Shown here: in pieces, positions 12,670-19,506 of the stretch
Position numbering within the stretch: the first letter of the stretch is position 1
Layout of the letters: each line of letters starts with the position of its first letter
IMG/VR virus record: IMGVR_UViG_3300005336_000457
Location: 1 to 20,480 of that record
Source of the DNA: a virus
Direction: 5' to 3' (one strand)
DNA: 20,480 bases
Position numbers and translations under genes: made by a program
Notes under the pieces: model-generated
What the model saw: only the letters and a program-made list of their open reading frames with translations
What the model was told of the DNA's origin: nothing
Database searches by the model: none

Positions 12670-13296
12670 ATGAAGAGGCTTATCGCGACGACCCTGGCTG
12701 GGCTCGCCGCCCTGGTGGCGTTCACCGGCTGCAGCTCGGCCAACAACCTGGTCGCCGACGCTATGCGGGCGCTCGGTGCCACGCCGGGGACCATCTACAA
12801 CTACGGCGCGGACGGGCAGGTCGTGTATGAGGCACACTGCCGCAGCCTGGACTTCCAGCGCGACATCGAGTTCGACCGGTACAACGCCGACGGCAAGAAG
12901 ATCGAGGACTCCTCGGTCGTGGAGATCTCCTGCGGCAACAGCATCATCAAGACCGTCGGGTTCACGACCGTCTACATCTCCGACGACGCGCGGGGCGCGC
13001 TGTTCGCCAACTCGCAGCAGTTCGCCGACCTGCGGATCAAGAACAACGATCGCGGTGTGCCCCTGGTCAACTTCGCCTGGCGCGCAGTCAAAGACCGGTT
13101 CGTCGGCACCAAGCGGGTGGCCCAGGTCTGCGACCAGAACAACAACCCGATCCTGGCTTTCGCCGGCAAGATTGTCGGGTTCGGCACCGACGTGGACAAG
13201 TCCACGATGTTCCAGGTGGACTACAGCGGCCACGTCGGGTACGTCTGGGTCTCGCGCGGGTCGTACACCGTCACCGACACGGCCCTGCTCGGATAG
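12670..13296 (+). CDS. Putative lipoprotein, independently transcribed
   Basis: A 208-residue precursor with a lipoprotein signal peptide: MKRL, a hydrophobic segment, and AFTGC, with Cys21 as the probable lipidated residue (Phe instead of Leu at -3). The mature protein begins with a short Ser/Asn linker, then a roughly 80-residue beta-rich region (IYNYGADGQVV..., DSSVVEISCGNSIIKTVGFTTVYISDD) which, from memory, resembles DUF5052-type lipoproteins; this is not certain. The C-terminal half has VCDQNNNPILAFAGKIVGF and ends in beta-rich sequence. It should sit on the outer face of the cell membrane. It has its own promoter and terminator; phage lipoproteins of this layout often block superinfection, which is inference here. 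Confidence 0.8.
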   Translation: MKRLIATTLAGLAALVAFTGCSSANNLVADAMRALGATPGTIYNYGADGQVVYEAHCRSLDFQRDIEFDRYNADGKKIEDSSVVEISCGNSIIKTVGFTTVYISDDARGALFANSQQFADLRIKNNDRGVPLVNFAWRAVKDRFVGTKRVAQVCDQNNNPILAFAGKIVGFGTDVDKSTMFQVDYSGHVGYVWVSRGSYTVTDTALLG

Positions 13297-13307
13297 GGTG
13301 CACCAGT

Positions 13308-13339
13308 CACCGCCCCCTGGGTTCGCCCGGGGGGCGGTG
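13308..13339. terminator. 14-bp stem with TTCG tetraloop, probably bidirectional
   Basis: CACCGCCCCCTGGG (13308-13321), TTCG loop (13322-13325), CCCGGGGGGCGGTG (13326-13339), with one wobble pair. It lies 11 nt after the lipoprotein stop and 13 nt after the end of the minus-strand gene at 13353, so it can terminate both converging transcripts. Confidence 0.75.
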
Positions 13340-13352
13340 GCATATCTGCGGC

Positions 13353-13493
13353 CTACAGCCGGCCGACCAAGCTGACCGCGACCCAGCAGGCGAGGCCAGC
13401 AGCGATCAAGGTGCGGCGCGGGTCGGACCGCCAGGACCAAGCGGCGGCGATGATGAACAGCACCAACGCCGCGACCAACAGGACCAGTTCCAT
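13353..13493 (-). CDS. Small two-helix membrane protein on the minus strand
   Basis: Reading the minus strand from ATG at 13493 gives 46 residues ending at TAG: MELVLLVAALVLFIIAAAW, then a basic turn (SWRSDPRRT), then LIAAGLACWVAVSLVGRL. This is a compact hairpin of two hydrophobic helices with a cytoplasm-type basic loop, a layout common for tiny actinobacterial and phage membrane proteins. No strong ribosome site is visible. It is the only minus-strand protein I support in the window. It fills the gap between a terminator and the divergent small-terminase gene. A holin-like or regulatory role is possible but unproven. Confidence 0.6.
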   Translation of the reverse strand: MELVLLVAALVLFIIAAAWSWRSDPRRTLIAAGLACWVAVSLVGRL

Positions 13494-13523
13494 GCCGACA
13501 TCTTACCCGGACGTGGCGCGTTG

Positions 13524-13529
13524 TATGCT
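13524..13529 (+). promoter_or_regulatory. Probable -10 box of a leaderless terminase promoter
   Basis: TATGCT (TANNNT type) ends 6 nt before GTG 13536. GTGGCG (13513-13518) upstream resembles half of the tandem repeat, but its partner is missing. The position supports GTG 13536 rather than TTG 13533 as start. Confidence 0.4.
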
Positions 13530-13535
13530 TGATTG

Positions 13536-14174
13536 GTGACACCTGACGAGCGACGTACGGCAGCGCGGCGCCTGCACGCCGAAGGTCACAGCTATGCCGA
13601 GATTGCTCGCATCTTGAAGGTCGCGCCCACAACGGCCAAGAAATATTGTCATGGCCTCGGCCTACCAGACAACCCGGCCAGTCGTCGGGGGGCACAGGAA
13701 GTCGCCCAGAGCCCCAAGGTGAACGAGGCCCGCCGCGCGGAGAAGGTGACGCGCATATTCCAGATGCGCCTGGAGGGCATGACCGTCAAGCAGATCGCCG
13801 CCCAGGAACATATGTCTTGGACGACCGTGCGGGCGATGATCGACGAGGAGATCGAAAGCCGGGTCAGCCCGAAGGTGGAGAGGCAACGCGAACTGGCCAA
13901 CGCCCGCCTGGACGAGATGAGTGTAAGGGTGTGGGAGGTTCTGCGCGGCACCGACAGCGCAGAACTGCGCCTGAAGGCGGTCGACCGGCTGCTACAAATC
14001 GAACGGCGACGGGCAGCCAACAATGGCTCGGACAGCCCGGTCCGGGTGGAGGCGGTCTACACCGAGATCACCCAAGAGGACATGGAGATCGCCGAGCTGA
14101 TTCGGGAGGCGCAGGTGCGCAACCAGATCATCGAGGGGCAGGTTGTCGATGACGCAGACGCTACCCCCGAGTGA
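13536..14174 (+). CDS. terS: Small terminase subunit (putative)
   Basis: A 212-residue protein directly upstream of the large terminase and overlapping it. The N-terminus has a helix-turn-helix (RRLHAEGHSYAEIARILKVAPTTAKKY, residues 10-36) and a second one follows (RLEGMTVKQIAAQEHMSWTTVRAMIDEEI, about 81-109), then a long helical region (SPKVERQRELANARLDEMSVRVWEVL) suited to oligomerisation, and an acidic C-terminus. This is the usual order in small terminases: DNA recognition, ring-forming helices, and a tail that contacts the motor. The start GTG 13536 lies 6 nt after a -10 box, with no ribosome site. A transcriptional regulator is the alternative, but position argues for packaging. Confidence 0.75.
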   Translation: MTPDERRTAARRLHAEGHSYAEIARILKVAPTTAKKYCHGLGLPDNPASRRGAQEVAQSPKVNEARRAEKVTRIFQMRLEGMTVKQIAAQEHMSWTTVRAMIDEEIESRVSPKVERQRELANARLDEMSVRVWEVLRGTDSAELRLKAVDRLLQIERRRAANNGSDSPVRVEAVYTEITQEDMEIAELIREAQVRNQIIEGQVVDDADATPE

Positions 14175-15792
14175 CGAGCTGGAGCTGGACCAGCTTGAGG
14201 CCGATCTCGAATACGATCCGGACCAGCTGCCGGTCCCGTGGTGTGCCGACCCCTACGACCCGGCCTGCAACAGCGAGAACTTCGATCTGTACGGCTATCT
14301 GACCCAGTTCGACCGGCGCCTGTTCGGTAACAGCGAAGGCCGGAAGGTGCTAACCAGGCTCGATCCGATCCTGTTCGCGATCGTCTACTTCAAGCACCAC
14401 ATCAGCACCGACGGGGTGGTCAGCTTCGCCGATCCCCACTTCGAGTGGGCACGCACCGCCCGGCGCTGGATCCGCAAGGCTGGGCTGAAGCAGGACCGCG
14501 ACGCCTACGTCGCCCCCCGCGACACCGGCAAGAGCACCTGGTGGTTCCTGATCCTGCCGATGTGGGCGGCTGCGCACGGGCACATCAAGTTCGCCGCGGC
14601 GTTCGCCCACTCCGGCACTCAATCGGAGACCCACCTGCACGCGTTCCGCTCGGAGCTGGCCGATAACCGTAAGCTGCGCGAGGACTACCCGGACCTGTGC
14701 ACCCCGGCCCGTAAGCCGAACGGCAAGACCACTGCCGACAACATCCAGATGTTGCGGACCAAGGCGGGTTTCGCGTTCGCGGCGCGCGGGGTCGACGCGG
14801 CCAACCTCGGCCTGAAGGAGAAGGACACCCGTCCGGACCTGATCCTGCTGGATGATGTCGAGCCGGACGAGGCCAGCTATAGCCAGTACCAGATGGAGAA
14901 GCGGCGCGGGACGATCATTGAGGCGATCCTGCCGATGAACCTGCGCGCCCACGTGGTACTGGTCGGCACGGTCACTATGCCCGGCTCGATCGTGCACCAA
15001 CTGGTCGCCCGTGCCCGCGGCGACGACGAGGTGGAGCGCTGGATCGACGAGGAGAACTTCACCCCGCACCATGCCCTGCCGATCATCCATCGCGACGATG
15101 GTTCGGAGCGCTCGATCTGGCCGCACAAGTGGCCGCTGAGCTTCCTGCTCAAGATCCGGCACACGCGCTCGTACCTGAAGAACTTCGCCAACGACCCGGC
15201 CGGCAACGACGGCGGGTACTGGACGCTGGACGACATCACCTACGGCATCCTGCCCAACGTCACCACCCAGATCCTGGCGATCGACCCGACCGTCACCACC
15301 AAGACCCAGTCGGACCCGGCGGGGCTGGCGATCATCTCCTACGCCCCGGCCTACTTCGAGGACGACGGGGCAGGCGGTAGGCGCAAGATCCCGTCCCGTT
15401 GCAGCGTCGACTACGCCCGCGAGGTGCGCTACGTGGGCGAGACCCTGCGCGCCTACGTGCTGCGACTGCTGTCCGCCAACCCGCGGGTACGCCTGATCGT
15501 AGTGGAGGGCAACCAGGCCGGCGAGAACTGGCATGCGATCCTGCACCACATGCCGGTGCGGGTGGTGGTGGTCTGGTCCACGGTCAAGAAGGAGGTCCGG
15601 GCGGCGAACCTGCTGGAGATGTACCAGCATGTCCCGCTGCCCCGGGTGATCCACAGTGCCCGCCACACCGCGTACGAGCAGCAGCTGTGCAGCTTCCCGA
15701 AAGGCAACGACGACATGGTCGACGCGGTGGGCTCGGTGGTGCTGCGCCTGCTTGGGCCGCGGGTCAAGGGCGGGACGGTCTTCCCGTCTTGA
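14149..15792 (+). CDS. terL: Large terminase subunit
   Basis: A 547-residue packaging motor and nuclease. The ATPase domain has VAPRDTGKST (residues 121-130; Walker A-like, Lys128) and RPDLILLDDVEPDE (228-241; Walker B with catalytic Glu238), with LVGTVTMPGS as the coupling-like motif (271-280). The C-terminal RNase H-type nuclease shows ILAIDPTVTT (Asp379), LIVVEGNQAG (Glu453) and FPKGNDDMVDAVG (Asp522/Asp525), the expected acidic triad for two-metal cleavage. ATG 14149 is chosen because it overlaps the terS end. It pumps DNA into the prohead through the portal. Length and motif order are normal. Confidence 0.95.
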   Translation: MTQTLPPSDELELDQLEADLEYDPDQLPVPWCADPYDPACNSENFDLYGYLTQFDRRLFGNSEGRKVLTRLDPILFAIVYFKHHISTDGVVSFADPHFEWARTARRWIRKAGLKQDRDAYVAPRDTGKSTWWFLILPMWAAAHGHIKFAAAFAHSGTQSETHLHAFRSELADNRKLREDYPDLCTPARKPNGKTTADNIQMLRTKAGFAFAARGVDAANLGLKEKDTRPDLILLDDVEPDEASYSQYQMEKRRGTIIEAILPMNLRAHVVLVGTVTMPGSIVHQLVARARGDDEVERWIDEENFTPHHALPIIHRDDGSERSIWPHKWPLSFLLKIRHTRSYLKNFANDPAGNDGGYWTLDDITYGILPNVTTQILAIDPTVTTKTQSDPAGLAIISYAPAYFEDDGAGGRRKIPSRCSVDYAREVRYVGETLRAYVLRLLSANPRVRLIVVEGNQAGENWHAILHHMPVRVVVVWSTVKKEVRAANLLEMYQHVPLPRVIHSARHTAYEQQLCSFPKGNDDMVDAVGSVVLRLLGPRVKGGTVFPS

Positions 15793-15807
15793 CGGCGGGG
15801 GGTCGGG

Positions 15808-15840
15808 CCGGCTGGGCGCCCCGCCGGGCGCCAGCCCCGG
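15808..15840 (+). terminator. GC-rich hairpin after the large terminase
   Basis: CCGGCTGGGCGCC pairs with GGCGCCAGCCCCGG around a short GC-rich loop (15808-15840), with one bulge. It starts 16 nt after the terL stop. There is no U-tract. It probably ends the terminase transcript. The rest of 15841-15983 shows no convincing gene. Confidence 0.5.
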
Positions 15841-15983
15841 TGCAGCGTCTTGCCCCAGGTCAGCCGGCCCTTTGACCCACAGACCTCGCCATCCACACCT
15901 GCTGGACGCGCCGATCCGTGGCGCCGCCGCGGTGCACCGCAGCGGGCTTGCTTGGAGGCCAACCCCCCGAGTGGTGGAGGCTA

Positions 15984-16056
15984 TGTTTGGAGCGGGATTC
16001 GAACCCGCCACCTTCGCGTTAGCATCGCGACGCTCAACCGAATGAGCTGTCCACTG
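15984..16056 (-). tRNA. tRNA-like gene, anticodon GCT (Ser codons AGC/AGU), acceptor stem degenerate
   Basis: On the minus strand a full cloverleaf can be drawn. D-stem GCTC/GAGC with a GG-containing loop; anticodon stem TCGCG/CGCGA with loop ATGCTAA (anticodon GCT); 5-nt variable loop; T-arm GCGGG-TTCGAAT-CCCGC. Only four of the seven acceptor pairs form (those next to the T-arm), and position 8 is C instead of U. Serine tRNAs normally have a long variable arm, absent here. CCA is not encoded. It lies opposite to all neighbours, between terL and portal. It is either a decayed phage tRNA or an unusual one. Confidence 0.65.
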
Positions 16057-16082
16057 CGTGTGAGCACCCGCCGGCTGGGAGG

Positions 16083-16134
16083 TTGGCACTGTCAGTGTAA
16101 CACAGGCCGGCCCGTCTCCGCTTCGTGCTACTAT
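16083..16134 (+). promoter_or_regulatory. Degenerate tandem repeat plus extended -10 before the portal (copy 7)
   Basis: TTGGCAC (16083-16089) and GTGTAAC (16095-16101) are 12 bp apart, a weaker match. TGC plus TACTAT (16126-16134) is an extended -10 box, but 27 bp downstream of the pair, further than in the other copies. It would yield a leader of about 30 nt to GTG 16172. Confidence 0.45.
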
Positions 16135-16171
16135 GACGGATAGTCGTACCCCGCTCCGATCGGAGTAGCTC

Positions 16172-18103
16172 GTGACCTCCCCCACCCGGACCGCGCAACT
16201 CGTGTACAACCTTCCATCCAGTGCCTTCAATGAACCGGGTCCCAAGAGCGCCGGTTCGGGTGGGGTTTTGCTCGGTCCGGACGACGTCTACCCGGACACC
16301 ACCGAGCTGCCGCGGCGGGGCAGCGACGAACTGATGGCGGCACTGAAAGACCTGGAGGCCGCCCAGGAGGCATATCGCCTCGCCGACGCGTTCTACGACG
16401 GGCTGGCCGGCGACATCCACACCGCCCCTCGGATCGCAGAGCTACTGGCGCGGGCCGGGGCAGCCGACATCGAGTCGTTCAACTACGCGGCAGTGCCGGT
16501 CGACTCGGTGGCCGACAACCTGATCGTGCGTGCGGTCACCGCGTCCACCGGGGTGGAAGCTAATCGGACGGTGATACCCGCCGGCCCACCACCGGTCGAT
16601 GACCTGGCCGAGCAGGCACAGGAGCTGGTCGACGACCTGCGGGCCGACAACGAGCTGGACGCCGAAGAGGCCGTGCTGCACCTTGAGGTCTCGACCCACG
16701 GCGACGCCTACCTGTTCGTCTGGCCGCGGATCGAGGAAGGCGAACTACCGGACACCGATCAGGCGGATGAGCTGGACCTGCACGAGGGGGTCTATCCGTC
16801 GCAGGTGACCGGGGTCGACATGTGGGTGAACACCGCGGACACCGTCCGGGTGTTCTACGACCGGGAGAACCCGCTGCTGATGACCCACGCGATCAAAGCC
16901 TGGGAGTGGGGCGACGGGCGGTACCGGGCCACGCTGTACTACCCGGACCGGATCGAGCGCTGGGTGTCGGACAAGGACGAGGACCGGGCCAACCCGGAGG
17001 CATGGAAGCCGTACGTGCCAGAAGGCAGCGAATGGCCGCTGGAGAACCCGACCGGCCGGGTGCCGTTCTTCCACTTCCGCAACCGGCGGCCCTACGGTAA
17101 GCCGGAGCACCTGCGCGCCTACGGGCCGCAGCGACTGGTGAACAAGCTGATCCTGGCCCACGCCGGCACGATCGACTACCAGAGCTTCCCGCAGCGCTAC
17201 ATCATGCTATCGGCCAAGACCGAGGACGCGCTACTGAACCTGGTCGACCCGGACTTCCCAGAGGACGACCAGGACGATCCCGAAGGCGATGGGCGCAGCC
17301 AGTACCGGGCTGACCCGGCAGCGATCTGGAAGATCCCCGGGGGGGCGGGGGTCGGGCAGTTCTCGCCGGCCGACCCGGGCATATTCCTGGAGCCGCTGGA
17401 CCGCTATATCCGCTCGATGGCGGAGTTGACCAAGACCCCGCTGGACGAGTTTGTCGGGTACGGCCAGTCCCTGTCCGGCGAGGCCCGCAAGATGGGCCGC
17501 AAGCCGCTGACCGACAAGCTGCGCAACCGGGCGAAATCCTATGGGGCGACCTGGCAGGACGCCTACGAGTTCGCGCTGGAGCTGATGTCGCTGACCGATA
17601 TCACGATCAACGTCGAGTGGGCGCCGTTCGAGACCGCGTCCGGCCTGGAAGACTGGAATGTGATCGCCACCAAGATCAGCCAGGGTGTGCCGGTCAGTCA
17701 GGCGTTGCAGGAGGCCGGTTACGAACGCGATGTGGTCGAGACCTGGCTGAACGACGAGACCGGTGCGGACCTGATGCGCCGGGTGACTCTGCTGAATGCG
17801 ATCGGCACCGCGGTGCAGACGCTGGGGGCCGGGGTCGGGCTCGGTGTGGTCAGCGCGCCGCAGGTGGCGGACATCATCAGCCGGATTCTGGGCCTTACCG
17901 GCGAGGCGCTGCCGACGCTGGAGACCCCGGTGGAGATTCAGCCCCCGCCCCCGCCCCCGGTGCCAGGCGCCGGTCCGCCACCGGACGAACAGGACCAGGG
18001 GGGTGGTGAGACTGGGGGGACGCCGGCACCACCACCTCCACCGCCGCCCCCACCTCCGCCTTTCCCGGCCGGGCAGGGTAGCCCCGGCCCGAGTAGGGAG
18101 TAA
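16172..18103 (+). CDS. Portal protein
   Basis: A 643-residue protein following the terminase, as portal proteins do. Helical N-terminal part, then a segment typical of SPP1 gp6-like portals: DNLIVRAVTASTGVEANRTV, ELVDDLRADNELDAEEAVLHLEVSTHGDAYLFVWPRIEEG and a long C-terminal part with PLTDKLRNRAKSYGATWQDAYEFALELM, matching the wing/stem region. It forms the dodecameric DNA gate at one capsid vertex. Length is above the usual 450-550, partly because of a C-terminal low-complexity tail (about 590-643) with runs of six and eleven prolines. GTG 16172 has CGGAG 10 nt upstream. Confidence 0.85.
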   Translation: MTSPTRTAQLVYNLPSSAFNEPGPKSAGSGGVLLGPDDVYPDTTELPRRGSDELMAALKDLEAAQEAYRLADAFYDGLAGDIHTAPRIAELLARAGAADIESFNYAAVPVDSVADNLIVRAVTASTGVEANRTVIPAGPPPVDDLAEQAQELVDDLRADNELDAEEAVLHLEVSTHGDAYLFVWPRIEEGELPDTDQADELDLHEGVYPSQVTGVDMWVNTADTVRVFYDRENPLLMTHAIKAWEWGDGRYRATLYYPDRIERWVSDKDEDRANPEAWKPYVPEGSEWPLENPTGRVPFFHFRNRRPYGKPEHLRAYGPQRLVNKLILAHAGTIDYQSFPQRYIMLSAKTEDALLNLVDPDFPEDDQDDPEGDGRSQYRADPAAIWKIPGGAGVGQFSPADPGIFLEPLDRYIRSMAELTKTPLDEFVGYGQSLSGEARKMGRKPLTDKLRNRAKSYGATWQDAYEFALELMSLTDITINVEWAPFETASGLEDWNVIATKISQGVPVSQALQEAGYERDVVETWLNDETGADLMRRVTLLNAIGTAVQTLGAGVGLGVVSAPQVADIISRILGLTGEALPTLETPVEIQPPPPPPVPGAGPPPDEQDQGGGETGGTPAPPPPPPPPPPPFPAGQGSPGPSRE

Positions 18104-18108
18104 CAGTG

Positions 18109-18474
18109 ATGGCCAGATGGGACACTCGCAAGCATCCGCGCGACAAGTACGGACGGTTCACCGATTCCGGTGTCCGCGGCGGCTCGGTCTTGAAGGCAGT
18201 CAGGGGTGGGCGCTCAAAGATCATCAACAAGAACTCCGATTCGGTCCGGGCCAGGTCGGCTAGTCTGCGCCACGGCGGATACCAGAACCGCATGATCGCC
18301 CAGGGTAGGGACCCCTATGGCCTGAGCGCGGCGCAGATACGACGGCTGGCGATCGGCTCGGGGATGCGCCGCCGCGGCCAGGTGGTCCGCTCGATCGAGC
18401 GGGTGAACCGGGTCGTGGTCGTGCCGACGTCGAAGGTACGCAGGAGTCGAGCTGTGCGTAGGCGCAGCAGGTAG
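18109..18474 (+). CDS. Basic head-operon protein with W...HPR...GRF N-terminus
   Basis: A 121-residue, very basic protein. The N-terminus MARWDTRKHPRDKYGRFTDSG carries Trp4, His9-Pro10-Arg11 and Gly15-Arg16-Phe17, a segment that recurs at the N-termini of the proteins at 18727 and 19728. The rest is Arg- and Ser-rich and ends in an Arg-rich run (VRRSRAVRRRSR), which could bind DNA or the inside of a capsid. ATG 18109 follows the portal stop by 5 nt, with GGGAG upstream. Likely an internal head or ejection protein; inference from position and charge. Confidence 0.7.
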   Translation: MARWDTRKHPRDKYGRFTDSGVRGGSVLKAVRGGRSKIINKNSDSVRARSASLRHGGYQNRMIAQGRDPYGLSAAQIRRLAIGSGMRRRGQVVRSIERVNRVVVVPTSKVRRSRAVRRRSR

Positions 18475-18485
18475 GAGGAGATCTG

Positions 18486-18656
18486 ATGGCAACGAGGATG
18501 CGCAGGCGGGTGGGCAGCATCACCCGGGCGGGGCACCGCGCCCACACCCGGATGGGCCTGAGCCGCGGCAACCCGATGGCGAAGGGCGGCAACTTCGGCC
18601 GGGGTCGACGCCGCGCCCGCACGGTGGTGGCTGGGCGGAGCCCGCGCCGCTACTAG
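18486..18656 (+). CDS. Very basic protamine-like small protein
   Basis: A 56-residue protein with about seventeen arginines plus one lysine, and only Gly, Met and His otherwise prominent (MATRMRRRVGSITRAGHR, GRGRRRARTVVAGRSPRRY). It has no acidic residues at all. It could neutralise packaged DNA or bind RNA. A strong ribosome site (AGGAGGAG) precedes ATG 18486. It shares the operon with the 18109 gene and is followed 3 nt later by promoter copy 6. No family recognised. Confidence 0.7.
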   Translation: MATRMRRRVGSITRAGHRAHTRMGLSRGNPMAKGGNFGRGRRRARTVVAGRSPRRY

Positions 18657-18659
18657 CAG

Positions 18660-18686
18660 GTGCCACTCCAGGTGCCATGGTATAAT
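18660..18686 (+). promoter_or_regulatory. Promoter with tandem GTGCCAC-type repeats (copy 6)
   Basis: GTGCCAC (18660-18666) and GTGCCAT (18672-18678) are 12 bp apart. TGG plus TATAAT (18678-18686) is a perfect -10 with extended element, directly abutting the second repeat. It starts 4 nt after the stop of the protamine-like gene and drives the genes from 18727 on. Confidence 0.8.
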
Positions 18687-18726
18687 TGACGGGGAACACC
18701 GTCTGGACTGAGGAGGATCGCCGGGG

Positions 18727-19320
18727 ATGGCGCGACGACGTTGGGTAGAGAGAGATCATCCGCGCCACCCCGGCGAGAGCCCGGGTGGCGTGGGTGGTCG
18801 GTTCCGTGAGCGGGTCGGCTCGGGTGGCTGGGCGACCCGCCTTAACAGTATGCTCGCCCGCCGGGACCGGGGAGGGGCCAGCGGCCGATCCGATCTGGGC
18901 GACACCAGCCGCAGCGACCTGCGGCGGGCACTGGCCGAGTCCGACGCCGACTACGCGCGGGGGATCTCGCCGCGCGAGCGGGCGATCATGGACGAGCGGA
19001 TGGACGAGGGCGGCAACCTGCCCCGCCTGACCAACCAGGAGGTCGCCCAGGCGCTGTCGGCCCAGGCCAACCCCGACCGGATCCGCAGCGCGCTGCGCGC
19101 CCGGGTGAGCAGCGAAGGTCGCCTCGGTGCCCGGATCACCGAGGAGGACCTGGCGGCGTTGAATGACGCGATCATCAACGAAGTGATCGAGCAGACCCGC
19201 GGCGAGATCACCGTCAATCCGCTGCCGGCCGGGATGAGCTTTGAGGAGCAGGTGGTCGACACTCTGGCCGAGCTGCTGCGCCGCTTCTCGCCGGACGAAC
19301 TCTGGCCACACCTGCTCTGA
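18727..19320 (+). CDS. Hypothetical head-operon protein with W...HPR...GRF N-terminus
   Basis: A 197-residue protein. The N-terminal basic segment contains Trp6, His11-Pro12-Arg13 and Gly24-Arg25-Phe26, a longer-spaced version of the tag seen at 18109. Beyond residue 55 it is helical and acidic/basic mixed (SDLRRALAESDADYARGISPRERAIMDERM; EVAQALSAQANPDRIRSALRARV; FEEQVVDTLAELLRRFSPDELW). No catalytic motif is recognised; a scaffold, internal head or connector-associated protein is possible. GAGGAGGAT precedes ATG 18727. First gene after promoter copy 6. Confidence 0.75.
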   Translation: MARRRWVERDHPRHPGESPGGVGGRFRERVGSGGWATRLNSMLARRDRGGASGRSDLGDTSRSDLRRALAESDADYARGISPRERAIMDERMDEGGNLPRLTNQEVAQALSAQANPDRIRSALRARVSSEGRLGARITEEDLAALNDAIINEVIEQTRGEITVNPLPAGMSFEEQVVDTLAELLRRFSPDELWPHLL

Positions 19321-19332
19321 GGAGGAGACACG

Positions 19333-19506
19333 ATGAACCCCGAGGTGAGCCGCGCCTGCGCGGCGCTGAAGAACCACGAGAACATGCCGCCCGGTCCGCA
19401 GCTCGACGCACTGATCGAGGCGGCCGAGAACGCCGACAGCCTGGCCGACTTGCCTTCCTGGGTCAAGACCGGGCTGCGTAACATCGGATGGCCGGGTGAA
19501 TACTGA
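19333..19506 (+). CDS. Small hypothetical protein
   Basis: A 57-residue acidic, mostly helical protein (SRACAALKNHENMPPGPQLDALIEAAENADSLADLPSWVK...). GAGGAGA directly upstream of ATG 19333 is a strong ribosome site. The stop overlaps the next start (TGATG, 19504-19508). No recognised domain; it may form a small complex with its coupled neighbours. Confidence 0.65.
   Translation: MNPEVSRACAALKNHENMPPGPQLDALIEAAENADSLADLPSWVKTGLRNIGWPGEY

Noticed and set aside
12523-13695. Minus-strand reading frame of 390 residues opposite the lipoprotein and terS genes
   Set aside because: It crosses two terminators, a promoter and two well-supported plus-strand genes, and has no recognisable protein features.
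15984-16056. Phage attachment site (attP) in the tRNA-like sequence
   Set aside because: All three arms including the 5' half are tRNA-like, whereas attP sites usually match only one end of a host tRNA, and no integrase gene is nearby. It cannot be excluded without the host genome.
15850-16143. Plus-strand reading frame in the terL-portal gap
   Set aside because: It reads through the tRNA-like gene in antisense and the portal promoter, with no ribosome site or motif.
14350-16245. Long minus-strand reading frame (631 residues) across terL
   Set aside because: It lies antisense to an unmistakable terL, is a product of GC-biased codons, and runs through the hairpin and tRNA-like gene.
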